From the NCBI RefSeq assembly GCF_034347405.1, contig NZ_CP133778.1, positions 5,244,501 through 5,308,500 on the forward strand: a DNA stretch of 64,000 bases, written 5' to 3'. Source of the DNA: Pseudomonas sp. CCC3.1 (GTDB lineage Bacteria; Pseudomonadota; Gammaproteobacteria; Pseudomonadales; Pseudomonadaceae). A program made the translations under genes and the position numbers. Positions 1-9,338 of this stretch are shown here, one piece after another. Below the pieces are notes generated by a model. It saw only the letters and a list, made by a program, of their open reading frames with translations, did not search any database and had not been told where the DNA came from. How positions within the stretch are numbered: the first letter of the stretch is position 1; each line of letters opens with the position of its first letter.

Positions 1-337
1 TCCACTGATTTCCACTACGCTCAGTAATCTGCTGATTACAACCGGACTTGGGGTCGGTCAGCGGAATGTCATTCGTCTTCACTTGCTCAGGTGTGAGGCA
101 CACGCGGATCCCTTTCCCGCCCATGCTTAACCCCTGGCTTTCCAACTGCCTCTTCATCTCTGGGGTCATCATGTTCTGAAACTGACCTAACATTACCTGC
201 AGGTCTGGAAGCTGTTGACCGTCCACCTGCATATTGCTGGAGGTCACTTCCCAAAGACCCGGTTGCAGCATTTGGGCTTGAGCCACGGGGATGGATAAAC
301 CACAGGCTACAAGCAGCCCGAGCAGACGAACATTCAT
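1..337 (-). CDS. DUF3617 family periplasmic protein (3' end cut by window edge)
   Basis: The reading frame runs off the left edge; about 112 residues are visible. It opens with a signal peptide (MNVRLLGLLVACGLSIPVAQA) followed by 'QMLQPGLWEVTSSNMQ', the typical start of DUF3617 proteins. These are small exported proteins of unknown function with few conserved cysteines; two Cys are visible (in 'RVCLTPEQ' and 'SGCNQQ'). The start is the ATG whose complement lies at 335-337, preceded by AGGAGTGACATTG. It is divergent from the cardiolipin synthase gene, with about 136 bp between the starts. The family call is from sequence resemblance; the function is unknown. Confidence 0.75.
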   Translation of the reverse strand, partial: MNVRLLGLLVACGLSIPVAQAQMLQPGLWEVTSSNMQVDGQQLPDLQVMLGQFQNMMTPEMKRQLESQGLSMGGKGIRVCLTPEQVKTNDIPLTDPKSGCNQQITERSGNQW

Positions 338-473
338 CAATGTCACTCCTACGGAATTGTCCGCGTTAGACGTCAAAAACAAGCGGGTGTTGCACTGCAA
401 ACCAAATAGCACATTCGCCCTAAAACACGGTCTGTTGTACTGAGGCGTTGGACATTCAGGAGCAAGGATACGC

Positions 474-1913
474 ATGGATTATTTAGGCCCACACGTAATT
501 GGTTATCTGATTTTACTGATCCACAGCTTAGGCTTGATTGCAGCGGTGCATGCGGTATTAACCGTACGAACAGCTCAGGGCTCGATTGCATGGGCCATGT
601 CACTGTTCTTTATTCCCTACTTCACACTCATCCCGTACCTGATATTTGGTCGCAGCACCTTCGACGATTACATTCGCGCCCGACGCGATGCCAATCAGGA
701 AATGCGCGAAGCCATCACCGATCTGAACTGGCGTCCGTGGGTTGAAGAAGCGCTCGCGGCTCGAAACTCCAAAGCCTACGCATCATTGCGTGCCATGCCA
801 AAACTGGGGCGCATGCCGTGCCTGGCGAACAACAACGTGCGTTTGCTGATCAATGGCACGGCCACCTTCGAGGCGATTTTTAGCGCCATTCGCTCAGCCA
901 AGAAGGTGGTACTGGTTCAGTTCTTTATCATCCACAACGACAAACTCGGGATGCAGCTACACGCCCTGCTATTGCAAAAAGCCGCTGAAGGGGTGGCGGT
1001 GCATGTGCTGTACGACAGCATTGGCAGCCACTCCTTGCCGAAAAGCTACAGTGAAAGCCTGCGCGCTGGCGGTGTTCAAACCTACGCATTTGCCACGCGC
1101 GGGGGCTGGATCAGTCGCTTCCAGGTGAACTTCCGCAATCACCGAAAAGTGGTCGTGGTGGATGGCGTGAAAGGGTTTGTCGGCGGCCATAACGTGGGCG
1201 ATGAATACCTGGGGGCCAAGCCTCCACTCTCGCCTTGGCGCGATACCCATGTCGAAGTCAGTGGCCCGGTGGTGGCTTGCCTGCAAGAATCTTTTGCCGA
1301 GGACTGGTTCTGGGCATCACGGCAATTGCCGCCGCTGATCCTGCCGCAGAGCTATCCCGAAAACGGCATGCTCTGCCAATTCATGGCCAGCGGCCCGGCG
1401 GATCCATACGAAACCTGTTCACTGTTTTTCGTCGAGGCCATTCACGCCGCCAATCAACGGGTGTGGATAACCACGCCCTACTTTGTGCCAGATGAAGCGG
1501 TGTTCTCGGCATTGCGCCTCGCCGTTCTGCGAGGGGTGGATGTGCGCATCCTGATCCCGTCTCGCCCCGACCATAAAATTGTCTTCGCGGCATCCAGCCT
1601 GTATGCCTTCGAAGCAGTGCGAGCAGGCGTGCGGATCTTCCGTTATCAACCCGGTTTCGTGCATCAGAAAGTGGTGTTGGTCGACAACGAAATAAGCGCC
1701 ATTGGCAGCGCCAACATGGACAACCGTTCGTTCCGCCTCAACTTCGAAGTGATGTTGCTGACCGTCGACCAAGCGTTCGCCACTGAGGTTGAACACATGT
1801 TGCTGGATGACTTCGCCTTGGCGCGCGAAGTGACCCATGACGACATCAAGGCCACGCATCGCTTACAACAACTGGGAATGCGCATCGCCCGACTGGTGTC
1901 GCCTATCTTGTAA
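474..1913 (+). CDS. cls: Cardiolipin synthase (ClsA-type)
   Basis: A 479-residue inner-membrane enzyme of the phospholipase D superfamily that condenses two phosphatidylglycerols to cardiolipin plus glycerol. Two hydrophobic N-terminal segments (about residues 8-30 and 38-58) are followed by two HKD catalytic motifs: H223-x-K225-x4-D230 ('NHRKVVVVD') and H397-x-K399-x4-D404 ('VHQKVVLVD'), each followed by the usual Gly/Asn-rich stretch (GGHNVGDEY, GSANMDNRS). The length matches ClsA. The ATG at 474 has an upstream AGGAGCAAGGA. It is convergent with the cyclopropane fatty acid synthase gene, so two membrane-lipid genes sit side by side. Confidence 0.95.
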   Translation: MDYLGPHVIGYLILLIHSLGLIAAVHAVLTVRTAQGSIAWAMSLFFIPYFTLIPYLIFGRSTFDDYIRARRDANQEMREAITDLNWRPWVEEALAARNSKAYASLRAMPKLGRMPCLANNNVRLLINGTATFEAIFSAIRSAKKVVLVQFFIIHNDKLGMQLHALLLQKAAEGVAVHVLYDSIGSHSLPKSYSESLRAGGVQTYAFATRGGWISRFQVNFRNHRKVVVVDGVKGFVGGHNVGDEYLGAKPPLSPWRDTHVEVSGPVVACLQESFAEDWFWASRQLPPLILPQSYPENGMLCQFMASGPADPYETCSLFFVEAIHAANQRVWITTPYFVPDEAVFSALRLAVLRGVDVRILIPSRPDHKIVFAASSLYAFEAVRAGVRIFRYQPGFVHQKVVLVDNEISAIGSANMDNRSFRLNFEVMLLTVDQAFATEVEHMLLDDFALAREVTHDDIKATHRLQQLGMRIARLVSPIL

Positions 1914-1925
1914 AGCCACAAAAAA

Positions 1926-1954
1926 AAGCCGTGTCGCAGGCAGCGGCACGGCTT
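1926..1954 (-). terminator. Intrinsic terminator of the cfa gene
   Basis: The stem AAGCCGTG/CACGGCTT lies between the convergent cls and cfa genes. Read on the minus strand, the stem is followed by a run of eight or nine T, so it terminates transcription of the minus-strand cyclopropane synthase gene. On the plus strand there is no T run after it. Confidence 0.8.
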
Positions 1955-1975
1955 GGGAATGTTCAAACACGACGC

Positions 1976-3157
1976 TCAGCGATAAATATCCGCACGTGTC
2001 GGTGGCAATTCGATTGAGCCATCGGCATGGGGTTTGGTCGCCAATATTTGATCGATGTTGATCCAGCCATGGGTAAACGCATAGGCACAGCCCGCCAGGT
2101 ACAGCCGCCAGATACGCAAGGCTTTCTCAGGCACCATCTTGGAAGCGGCCTCTAGATTTTTTTCCAGACGCTGACTCCAATGCTCCAAAGTGCGCGCGTA
2201 ATGCAGACGCAGACTTTCGACATCGACCACTTCCAAACCGGCCTCACTGATCTCGGCGGTGATCATCGATAGATGCGGCAGCTCGCCATTCGGGAAGACA
2301 TAACGGTCGATAAAATCCCCTGCCCCACGACCCACCGGGCGCCCGTCAGTGTGCTTGGCGGTAATGCCATGGTTCATCACCAGGCCGCCTTCGCGGACAG
2401 CGTTCGAGAGGATTTCGCAGTACTCACGCAAGTTGGCGTGCCCCACATGCTCAAACATGCCCACGCTGACGATTTTGTCGAAACGGCCGTCTTGCGGCAG
2501 ATCCCGGTAGTCCAGCAGTTGCAGGTCAACTTTATCTTGCAGGCCTTCGGCCTTGACGCGTTCAAGCCCCAACGCCAGCTGTTCTTTACTCAGGGTAATG
2601 CCAAATACTTTGACCCCGTATTCGCGAGCCGCGAAGCGCGCCAGCCCACCCCAACCGCATCCCACGTCCAATAAATACTCGCCCGGCTTTAGCCGCAACT
2701 TGCGACACAGCAGGCGAAACTTGGCTTGCTGGGCTTCATCAAGCGTCTCTTCACCGGTTTCAAAATAGCCGCAGGAATAGGCCATATCGCGATCAAGCCA
2801 CAACTGATAAAAGTCGTTGGACAGGTCGTAGTGATAAGAAATGGAAGCCGCATCAGTTTCTTTATCGTGGTGCACGCGCGAAGGCCGGGTGACATCTTCC
2901 GACACCAGCGCTTGGCTTAACTCATCACAGACCCGAATCACTTCGCTGATAGAGCCCTCAAGCTCAAGCTTGCCCTCGACAAACGCGCTGCCCAATAGAT
3001 CAAGACTGGGGTGCGTAAACTCCGCCACGAGCTGCGGGTCCTTGACCACAATCGTGACACTGGGCTCCGGCCCCAAATTGAACTCGTGCCCGTCCCAAAG
3101 TTTTAGCCGTAATGGAAGCTGAAGTTTCTGTAAAGCTGGTGGCAGTTGCGCAAGCAT
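1976..3157 (-). CDS. cfa: Cyclopropane-fatty-acyl-phospholipid synthase
   Basis: A 393-residue SAM-dependent enzyme that adds a methylene bridge to unsaturated acyl chains of membrane phospholipids. An N-terminal lipid-binding part is followed by the methyltransferase core with the SAM motif 'LLDVGCGWGGLARFAA', then 'SVGMFEHVGHANLREY' with conserved Glu-His, and a C-terminal 'LAGCAYAFTHGWINIDQIL', all typical of Cfa. The ATG at 3157 (MLAQLPPAL) is chosen over an upstream ATG at 3175, because AGGGGGA lies about eight bases before it and the 3175 codon overlaps that ribosome site. It closely resembles Pseudomonas CfaB, a stationary-phase gene in that genus. The gene stands alone. Confidence 0.95.
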   Translation of the reverse strand: MLAQLPPALQKLQLPLRLKLWDGHEFNLGPEPSVTIVVKDPQLVAEFTHPSLDLLGSAFVEGKLELEGSISEVIRVCDELSQALVSEDVTRPSRVHHDKETDAASISYHYDLSNDFYQLWLDRDMAYSCGYFETGEETLDEAQQAKFRLLCRKLRLKPGEYLLDVGCGWGGLARFAAREYGVKVFGITLSKEQLALGLERVKAEGLQDKVDLQLLDYRDLPQDGRFDKIVSVGMFEHVGHANLREYCEILSNAVREGGLVMNHGITAKHTDGRPVGRGAGDFIDRYVFPNGELPHLSMITAEISEAGLEVVDVESLRLHYARTLEHWSQRLEKNLEAASKMVPEKALRIWRLYLAGCAYAFTHGWINIDQILATKPHADGSIELPPTRADIYR

Positions 3158-3259
3158 CAGTGAGTCCCCCTTCATTCAGAACAACGAAACTATAGGTTAG
3201 ACGATTAGCGGAAACTTTCAGCGCCAGGAGCCGAAAGGCGGAGTCTAGAGCCAATGTGG

Positions 3260-5191
3260 TCAGCTTTCGGGCTGAGCGTGAGTCACGCTGGCAGGTGCCT
3301 CCAGTGGTTCATGAAAACGCAGCAAGCGTCCGGCATTGCCCAGCACCAACAGCGTGCTGAGGTTGTGCAACAACGCGGCAATCATCGCGCCAGCAGCACC
3401 CAGCCAACCAAACGCGGCGGCGGCAACAATGGCCAAGGTCCAGCCAAGCCCGATGAACACATTGACCTGCAACGTCTGCCGACACTCGCGGCTCAGTCGC
3501 ACGCAGGTGCCCAAGCGGCGCAGGTCACTGCCAATCAGCACGATGTCTGAGGAGGCCAATGCAATGTCTGCCCCGCCAGCGCCCATCGCAACGCCAACCA
3601 CTCCGGCCTTGAGCGCGAGCGAATCGTTGATCCCGTCACCCACGACCATCGGCCTGAAGCCGCTGTCGATTTCGCTCAGTACACGCTTCAATTTGTCTTC
3701 TGGCAATGCCTGGGCCTGCACTTCGCTGATGCCCACCACTTGCGCCATATGCTCGGCCACGCTCTGACGGTCACCCGTCAACAAGACCTGACGCCCAAGC
3801 CCCAACTCACGCAACTCACTCAACGCCTGTTGGGCTTCTGGCTTGACGCTGTCTGCCAGTAGCAACCAACCGAGGAATTGCCCATCAAGCGAAAGCCCCG
3901 CAATCGGACCATCATGTTCCGGCACTGGCGTGGTGGTAATAGTCAATTGGTCGAATAACTCAGGCCGACCCAATGCCGCTTCGCCTTGCTCGGTGCTGGC
4001 CACCACCCCCAGTCCCTGACGCTCGCGAACATCGCTCAGCTCAAGCATGTGCGCATGGCTGACCAAACCCGCCAAGGCACGGCTCACCGGGTGACTGCTG
4101 GCGGCGCCCAGACTGGCGGCCAGTTGCAACAGCGGCGGGTGATCGGCGTGCTCGGTTTCAATCGCTTGCAGACGCAAGGTGCCGTAAGTCAGGGTTCCGG
4201 TTTTATCCACAACCAATGACGTCAGGTCAGCCAGTTCTTCAAGAAACGCCGAACTGCGGATCAAAATCCCGTGGCGCGCAGCCACCGCGATTCCGGCAAT
4301 GGCCGTGGCCGGTGCCGATAACACTAACGCGCAGGGGCATGCAGCCACCAACACCGCGAGCATGGCTTGGGCATCGTTGGTGATAAACCAGGTCACGGCC
4401 GCGATCATCAACACCAGCACCATGTAACCGCCCGCGTAACGCTCCAGCAAACGGGTAATCGGCGGTTTGGCGCGCTCGGCGTTTTGCATCAGAGCGATGA
4501 CTTTGCCCAGTGTCGACTCCTCACCTGTGCGCGTCACCTCAACCCGCAACAAGCCGTCGAGGTTGATTGCGTCACCAAAAATGGGCATCCCGACACTGAC
4601 TTCCAGCGGCACCGACTCCCCGGTAATCGACGCCGTGTCGAGGCTCGCTTGCCCCGATAACACCACGCCATCAGCAGGGACCCGATCGCCAGCGCGCACT
4701 TCAACCTGGTCGCCAGGGTTGAGCGTGCTGTTGTCGACTTCGCGCAAGCTGCCGTCGGCCTGAAACAAACGCGCTTGGCTGCGGGTCAGTTTGCCCAGTG
4801 CATGAATGGCTTCTTGCGAGCCGATCACGCTGCGCTCTTCGAGCACGTGGCCAAAAATCATGATGATCGGCAACAGTGCTGCGGTCAGTAAATCGCCGGT
4901 GGCCCATGCGCCCAACATCGCCAGGGCTATCAGTTGGTCGGTGATGCCGTGCAGGCTTGGATAACGCAGGCTGTACCACGCCGACCGCATGACCGGCACC
5001 GCCACCAACAGCGAGGCAAACCCCAGCAGTAACTGACTGGTGCCCACTTGCAAGGGCATCCACCAGCGCCATACCAGACCAAGTGCCAATAAACCCAGCG
5101 CCAGCATCGCCAGGGTCAGTTGGCGGGCGGCGCTGCGTTGCTCGGCGCTGCTCAGCATGCTGACGGCGGGTTGCGTTGCAGACGTACTCAT
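3260..5191 (-). CDS. P1B-type metal-transporting ATPase without N-terminal metal-binding domain
   Basis: A 643-residue inner-membrane cation pump. Visible features: TGES (190-193) of the actuator domain, the membrane CPC triad at 285-287 ('AACPCALVLSAP'), the phosphorylation site D329-KTGTLT, the 'SSHPVSRAL' HP motif of the nucleotide domain, 'VVGDGINDSLAL', and a last helix 'HNLSTLLVLGNAGRLL'. No CxxC heavy-metal domain precedes the helices, and the N-terminus is only about 25 residues. The CPC motif fits Cu/Zn/Cd-type pumps, but the last-helix HNLST does not match the zinc (D) or copper (SS) signatures I know, so the substrate is not assigned. Its start overlaps the stop of the upstream SPFH gene by 4 bp (ATGA), so it is translated as the last gene of that operon. 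Confidence 0.9.
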   Translation of the reverse strand: MSTSATQPAVSMLSSAEQRSAARQLTLAMLALGLLALGLVWRWWMPLQVGTSQLLLGFASLLVAVPVMRSAWYSLRYPSLHGITDQLIALAMLGAWATGDLLTAALLPIIMIFGHVLEERSVIGSQEAIHALGKLTRSQARLFQADGSLREVDNSTLNPGDQVEVRAGDRVPADGVVLSGQASLDTASITGESVPLEVSVGMPIFGDAINLDGLLRVEVTRTGEESTLGKVIALMQNAERAKPPITRLLERYAGGYMVLVLMIAAVTWFITNDAQAMLAVLVAACPCALVLSAPATAIAGIAVAARHGILIRSSAFLEELADLTSLVVDKTGTLTYGTLRLQAIETEHADHPPLLQLAASLGAASSHPVSRALAGLVSHAHMLELSDVRERQGLGVVASTEQGEAALGRPELFDQLTITTTPVPEHDGPIAGLSLDGQFLGWLLLADSVKPEAQQALSELRELGLGRQVLLTGDRQSVAEHMAQVVGISEVQAQALPEDKLKRVLSEIDSGFRPMVVGDGINDSLALKAGVVGVAMGAGGADIALASSDIVLIGSDLRRLGTCVRLSRECRQTLQVNVFIGLGWTLAIVAAAAFGWLGAAGAMIAALLHNLSTLLVLGNAGRLLRFHEPLEAPASVTHAQPES

Positions 5192-6246
5192 TGTTCGGCT
5201 CCCTGAATAATCAGGCGGGAATCATCTTTAGGGTCAACGGTGGTGACAGAACCGGCCTGCCCCAAAATTTTCGGCAGGCGTTCCCGATACAAACGCAGCA
5301 ACAAACCGGGGTCATTGCCTGCCTGTTGCACCTTGGCCAGGTTGACGATGCCTGCTGTGTCCGACTGAGCTTGGGCCAAACGTTCACTGGCTTGAGCGTG
5401 CGCTTGTTCCACACTGCGGTCGGCTTCCTGGGTCGCCGCCTGAGTCACTTTGGCCGCGTCGTTGCGTGCATTGGCCACCGCTTTTTCGGCTTGCTGGCTG
5501 GCGGTGAGCACGGCGTTGAACGCATTCACTGCCGGGCCCGGCAAACTCGATTGCACGTCAACCCGCACCACTTCCAAACCCAAGCCCTGCCCCGTGGCGC
5601 TCAATGCCGCCAATTGCTGATTGATGCCTTGCACCAAATCACCGCGCAACCGCTCGCGGCGTTCGGCCGCCTGTTTGTCGCTGCCAATCAACTCAGGACG
5701 CGCCACCAGAATGGTGTCCAAATCCCGGGCCGCGGTCAGCGCCACTGCGCTGCGCGTGACCACCCGATCCAGCGCGGGCAACACATGTTCGCCTTGCAGC
5801 ACGAAGGCATAAGGGTCGGTGACGTTGTAAAACACCCGCACATCCAATTGCACAACGCCCGCATCGCCGGTCAGCAAATACCCGGAGCCCGCCAGCGCAT
5901 CGTTGATCGGCGTGGCAAAGGTTGCCACCCGATCAGCCTGCAAGGCGCTGTCCGAACGCAGCAGGTTTTCAATCCGCCGCTCGCTCACACGGTCGGCGGC
6001 AGGCACGATCACCACTTGTTCAAAAGGCTGCGGCCAGGCCCATAGCAAACCGGCATTGTGGATGCGATCCAGGGCGCCAAAGCGCAACACCACGGCACGG
6101 TTTTGCGGGTCGATCTGCCGCACATTGGAAACACCCCACGCCACAGCGGCAAAAACCGTCACCGCATATAGCCCCAAAAACGCTAAGCGCCCCGCTTGTT
6201 GCCACGGGCTGCTGACACCTGGGGTGTCTTCAGAGTCGAGGTTCAT
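5188..6246 (-). CDS. SPFH-domain membrane protein, HflC/HflK-like (second SPFH gene of operon)
   Basis: A 352-residue protein with one N-terminal membrane helix (about residues 20-42), then an SPFH/band-7 domain beginning 'QIDPQNRAVVLRFGAL', the usual prohibitin/HflK start. A long Ala/Gln/Glu-rich helical region (about 245-320) follows, and the protein ends 'SRLIIQGAEQ'. HflK and HflC form a periplasmic cage around FtsH and modulate its proteolysis; this is a paralogue outside the usual hfq-hflX-hflKC locus. It overlaps its neighbours by 4 bp on both sides (5188-5191 and 6243-6246), a sign of translational coupling with the metal ATPase. Confidence 0.85.
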   Translation of the reverse strand: MNLDSEDTPGVSSPWQQAGRLAFLGLYAVTVFAAVAWGVSNVRQIDPQNRAVVLRFGALDRIHNAGLLWAWPQPFEQVVIVPAADRVSERRIENLLRSDSALQADRVATFATPINDALAGSGYLLTGDAGVVQLDVRVFYNVTDPYAFVLQGEHVLPALDRVVTRSAVALTAARDLDTILVARPELIGSDKQAAERRERLRGDLVQGINQQLAALSATGQGLGLEVVRVDVQSSLPGPAVNAFNAVLTASQQAEKAVANARNDAAKVTQAATQEADRSVEQAHAQASERLAQAQSDTAGIVNLAKVQQAGNDPGLLLRLYRERLPKILGQAGSVTTVDPKDDSRLIIQGAEQ

Positions 6247-7262
6247 GGACGCGCTCCAGCCTTGCTGTCCAATGACGGCGGTCCGTCGACCAGAACCCGG
6301 AACGGTGCTGCATCCGTGCGCAAAATAATTTTGGTGCCCGGATTAACCATCGTCCCCAATGTATCGAGCGAGCGCAGCAGGTTGTACAGCTCTGGCGAAC
6401 TGGCGTATGCCTGCCCATAAATCTGCGCCGCTTCGACCCGCGACTGAGCCTCGATGTCGGCCGCTTTAACGCTGGCATCAGCTTGCAGAATGCGCGCATC
6501 GCGCTCGGCCGCCGAACGAATCTGCGCCGCTTCACGCTTGCCCACAGCCGTGCGTTCCGTGGCGATGGTTTCACGCTCGGCGCGCATGCGATCGACCGTG
6601 GCGGTGAGCGTGACCGACGGCAGTGTGAGGCGCTCAATGCCCACTTGCAGCACGCGCACGCCATAGGTACTGAGCAATTGCTGTTCGAGTTGTTGACGCA
6701 GTTGCGCTTCAAAATCGGCAATTTTGACTTGGCTGGCATCGGTGTTCACCAGGCTCGACAGGTCAAAACTGGCCGCTGTGGTTTCCAGCGCTGAGCCGAC
6801 AAAGGTGCGGATCTGTCGCGCGGCTTCATCAGGCTGGTTCTGCACGGCGCGCATAAAACGTTGCACGTTTTCGGCATCGCCCTGCACCTGCCAAGCCACG
6901 TAGGCCTGCACAATAATGCGCAGCCCGTCGCGTGTGCCTACATCTTGCAGACCGCTTGAGGTGGTGCGCAGGCGCAAGTCCACCGGCACGCTGACTTCAA
7001 ATGGCGCAGGCCAGCGCCAGCCCAGACCGGGCTCCAGCAGCACGCGGGCCGGGTTGCCAAAACGAGTGATGACGGTAGCTTCGCCCGAGCGGACCTGCAC
7101 CAGACTGGCCGCGGCCACCGCGAACAGTACCAACAAGGCGGCCCAGCCCATGCGCCGCCACGGAAATGGGCTCGGCTCATGCTCATCACCATGATGGTGA
7201 CCGTGATGCGCGTGGCCGTGGTGATGGCCGCCGTGCGCGTGATGATCGTGTGAGTTGCTCAA
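6243..7262 (-). CDS. SPFH-domain membrane protein with histidine-rich N-terminus
   Basis: A 339-residue HflC/HflK-type protein. Residues 5-28 are extremely His-rich (HDHHAHGGHHHGHAHH, then GHHHGDEHE), giving about 14 His before the single membrane helix at about 38-58 ('MGWAALLVLFAVAAASLVQV'). The SPFH domain starts 'SGEATVITRFGNPARVLLEPGLGW', and a coiled, Ala/Glu-rich stretch (about 225-285) ends in 'YGQAYASSPELYNLLRSLDTL', a classic HflC-like tail. The His tract should face the cytoplasm if topology follows HflK/C and could bind Zn, Ni or Cu. With a metal ATPase two genes downstream, a link between metal handling and the SPFH complex is plausible but not shown. Confidence 0.85.
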   Translation of the reverse strand: MSNSHDHHAHGGHHHGHAHHGHHHGDEHEPSPFPWRRMGWAALLVLFAVAAASLVQVRSGEATVITRFGNPARVLLEPGLGWRWPAPFEVSVPVDLRLRTTSSGLQDVGTRDGLRIIVQAYVAWQVQGDAENVQRFMRAVQNQPDEAARQIRTFVGSALETTAASFDLSSLVNTDASQVKIADFEAQLRQQLEQQLLSTYGVRVLQVGIERLTLPSVTLTATVDRMRAERETIATERTAVGKREAAQIRSAAERDARILQADASVKAADIEAQSRVEAAQIYGQAYASSPELYNLLRSLDTLGTMVNPGTKIILRTDAAPFRVLVDGPPSLDSKAGARP

Positions 7263-7273
7263 AACAAGACTCC

Positions 7274-9210
7274 TTACTGAACAGCTTTACGCGGCGCGAC
7301 AGGATCGGCCGGCAGCGTGAAAGAACGCAGATCGAGGGTCGGCGCGTTGCTGCCCCCAAGGCGGTGGTCGAGGATCAACAGTTTGGCGTTGTTCATGCCT
7401 TGGCTGAGCTGAGTTAAATACTGCTCCAGCACAAAGGCGTGACCGGCCTGGGCATAGGCTTTTTGTTCGGCGCCAAAACGCAGGTCGGAGGTCTGCGCTG
7501 TCGCGTTCACTTCACGCGCCACCGCGCTGGCCTGGTCCAAGGCAATGCTGGCTTGCAATTGAGCAACGTTCGCCTGTTCGCTGGCCGCGCCGCGCTCACG
7601 TGCGATCAATGCCTGCGCGCTGATTTGCGCGGCTTGCACTGCGTGATAAGCGTTCGCCGCACCGGCTGGCGGATGGATGGCCTCGACCACGGTGGCGAGA
7701 ATTTCGACCCCGCTGTCCAGACCGTCCAGATCTGCCTGCACGGCCTGCCCGATGTCATCGGCCAGCGCCGTACGCTGTTCGCCCAACAGGCCATCCAACG
7801 TACGAGACGCAAAGTCATGCACCAGAATGCACTTGCGGTACTGCGGATCAGCGTCGGCACATCGGCACTGTGATAGGTCGCAGCAATCGCGGCTTGGTCG
7901 CTCAGGCCTATGCGGTACACAAAGCGCACGTCCATGTTGACGATCTGAAAGCCCTGCTTGTCGCCAATGCCGCTGGCAATGACCTGGGATTTGTCATTCA
8001 CATGAGTGGCGTCCCACAACCGGTTGGCGGTCAGCGGCGGCAGGCCATCAGCAGATGCCAGCACCGGGTCAGCAGCCGATTCCGTGCTGGTGGCCAGCTC
8101 GTGCACCACGCCGTTTTCGACAGGCAGCACCCGGCCCAATGGCCACGGCAAGCCTGCGTGCAAACCCGGGCCGAGGACGTCAACCGGCTTGCCAAAACGC
8201 TCGTAAATACCACGGCCTTGCAGCGGGACTTCATTCACGCCGCTCAATATCCAACCCACAGCCGCGATCACTGCCAGCACCGGGAGGAACGCTTTGCGCA
8301 TGTAACTGAACGCCCAGATTTGTCGCAGGTCGATGCCAAATCGGTTGTGCAATTCGTGTTGCAGCGCCAGCAACGGTTGCGGCGGCCAGCGCAACATCCC
8401 CGCGACAAAACTCTGCGCAATCATGCGCGGTTCAAGCCTGTCGCGCCGAGGGCTGAACACCGCTGCCACTGCCCGCAGGATTAACTCAATCGCCACGGCT
8501 GCTGGCAACACGCCCGTCAGCACTGCAAGACGGGCAGGCCATACAGAATCGTCGCTGCTAAACAGCAGGCATAGCGCGCTCAGCAGAAACGTGACGATCG
8601 GCACCCGCACCAGCGGCGCCAGCAACCGGGCTTCTGGCCATCTAGCGTCGGGTTGTTGCGCCAGATAACGCTCAAACACCAACAGCGCGAACGCCAGTAA
8701 CACGGCGACCCCAGCCGCAATGCGGCCCCATGTACCCAAGGCCGCGCCGGGTAAAGACAGGTTCCAATTGTGCTGCACGCACCACACGGCCAGGCCGCCG
8801 ACACCCGCAAGCCACAAGGCTGGAGCGCCGATATTGCTCAGCAACCGATACGACTCGGTGCTCAGCTTTCGGCACAAGCGTTCGTACGCACTTAAAGGCG
8901 CAGTGGGTTGCGCCTCGATGATCACAGCGGCTTGCGGGTTTAACGCCGCCTTGCGCCAACTGGCCACCCAGAAAGCCGATTGCGCGCCCGCCGCCAGCAC
9001 CAACAACGCCGCCGCAGTGTTATCAAGCAACGCGGGCCACAGCGAATCGGAGGCAAACAAACCGATAAAAAACGCCACGGTCCACGCCATGATGGCGAGG
9101 GCGGCGAGTACAACGCCTAACTGGAAAAGTTGCCGGGCCTGAACGGAGGCGCTTTGAAAGCGAGACAAAGACTCAAGGCCACCCTCCTCGGCATCTAAAT
9201 CGACACGCAT
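7274..9210 (-). pseudogene. Large HflK-like SPFH membrane protein, interrupted by a frameshift
   Basis: The first frame (from 9210) encodes several membrane helices (about residues 30-110, 130-150, 165-185 and 210-250). A further helix and an SPFH start follow ('VNEVPLQGRGIYERFGKPVDVLGPGLHAGLPWPLG'). After 'PTLIRSTAS' it slips into nonsense. The -1 neighbour frame takes over with 'ILVHDFASRTLDGLLGEQ' and continues as a normal SPFH/helical tail to 7274. Restoring one base at about 7829-7833 (AGTGC to AGTnGC) gives one 645-residue protein. The downstream part has only a GTG (7822) and no clear ribosome site, so separate translation is unlikely. It is either a recent null mutation or a base-calling error; the rest of both halves looks undamaged. 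First gene of the SPFH operon, 11 bp before the next. Confidence 0.8.
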
Positions 9211-9291
9211 GGAAGCTCCACTGTTTGAAATATATAGTTACGATATAACAAATAATGTGAAACTTCTGCGAGCCGCCCGCGATCTTCATCT

Positions 9292-9310
9292 TGGCGCGTG
9301 AAGAGCGCCA
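9292..9310. terminator. Short hairpin between the SPFH operon and the Lrp gene
   Basis: TGGCGC-N7-GCGCCA hairpin downstream of the minus-strand Lrp-family gene. No strong T run follows on either strand, so terminator activity is uncertain. The remaining part of the 128-bp gap is AT-rich around 9225-9260 and probably holds the SPFH operon promoter. Confidence 0.35.
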
Positions 9311-9338
9311 GACACCGTAACGCCTAGCCATCGGGCCA

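Noticed and set aside
7274..7822. Separate small gene for the C-terminal half of the HflK-like protein
   Set aside because: Starts only at GTG without a ribosome site, and its sequence continues the upstream frame directly; better explained as one gene with a frameshift.
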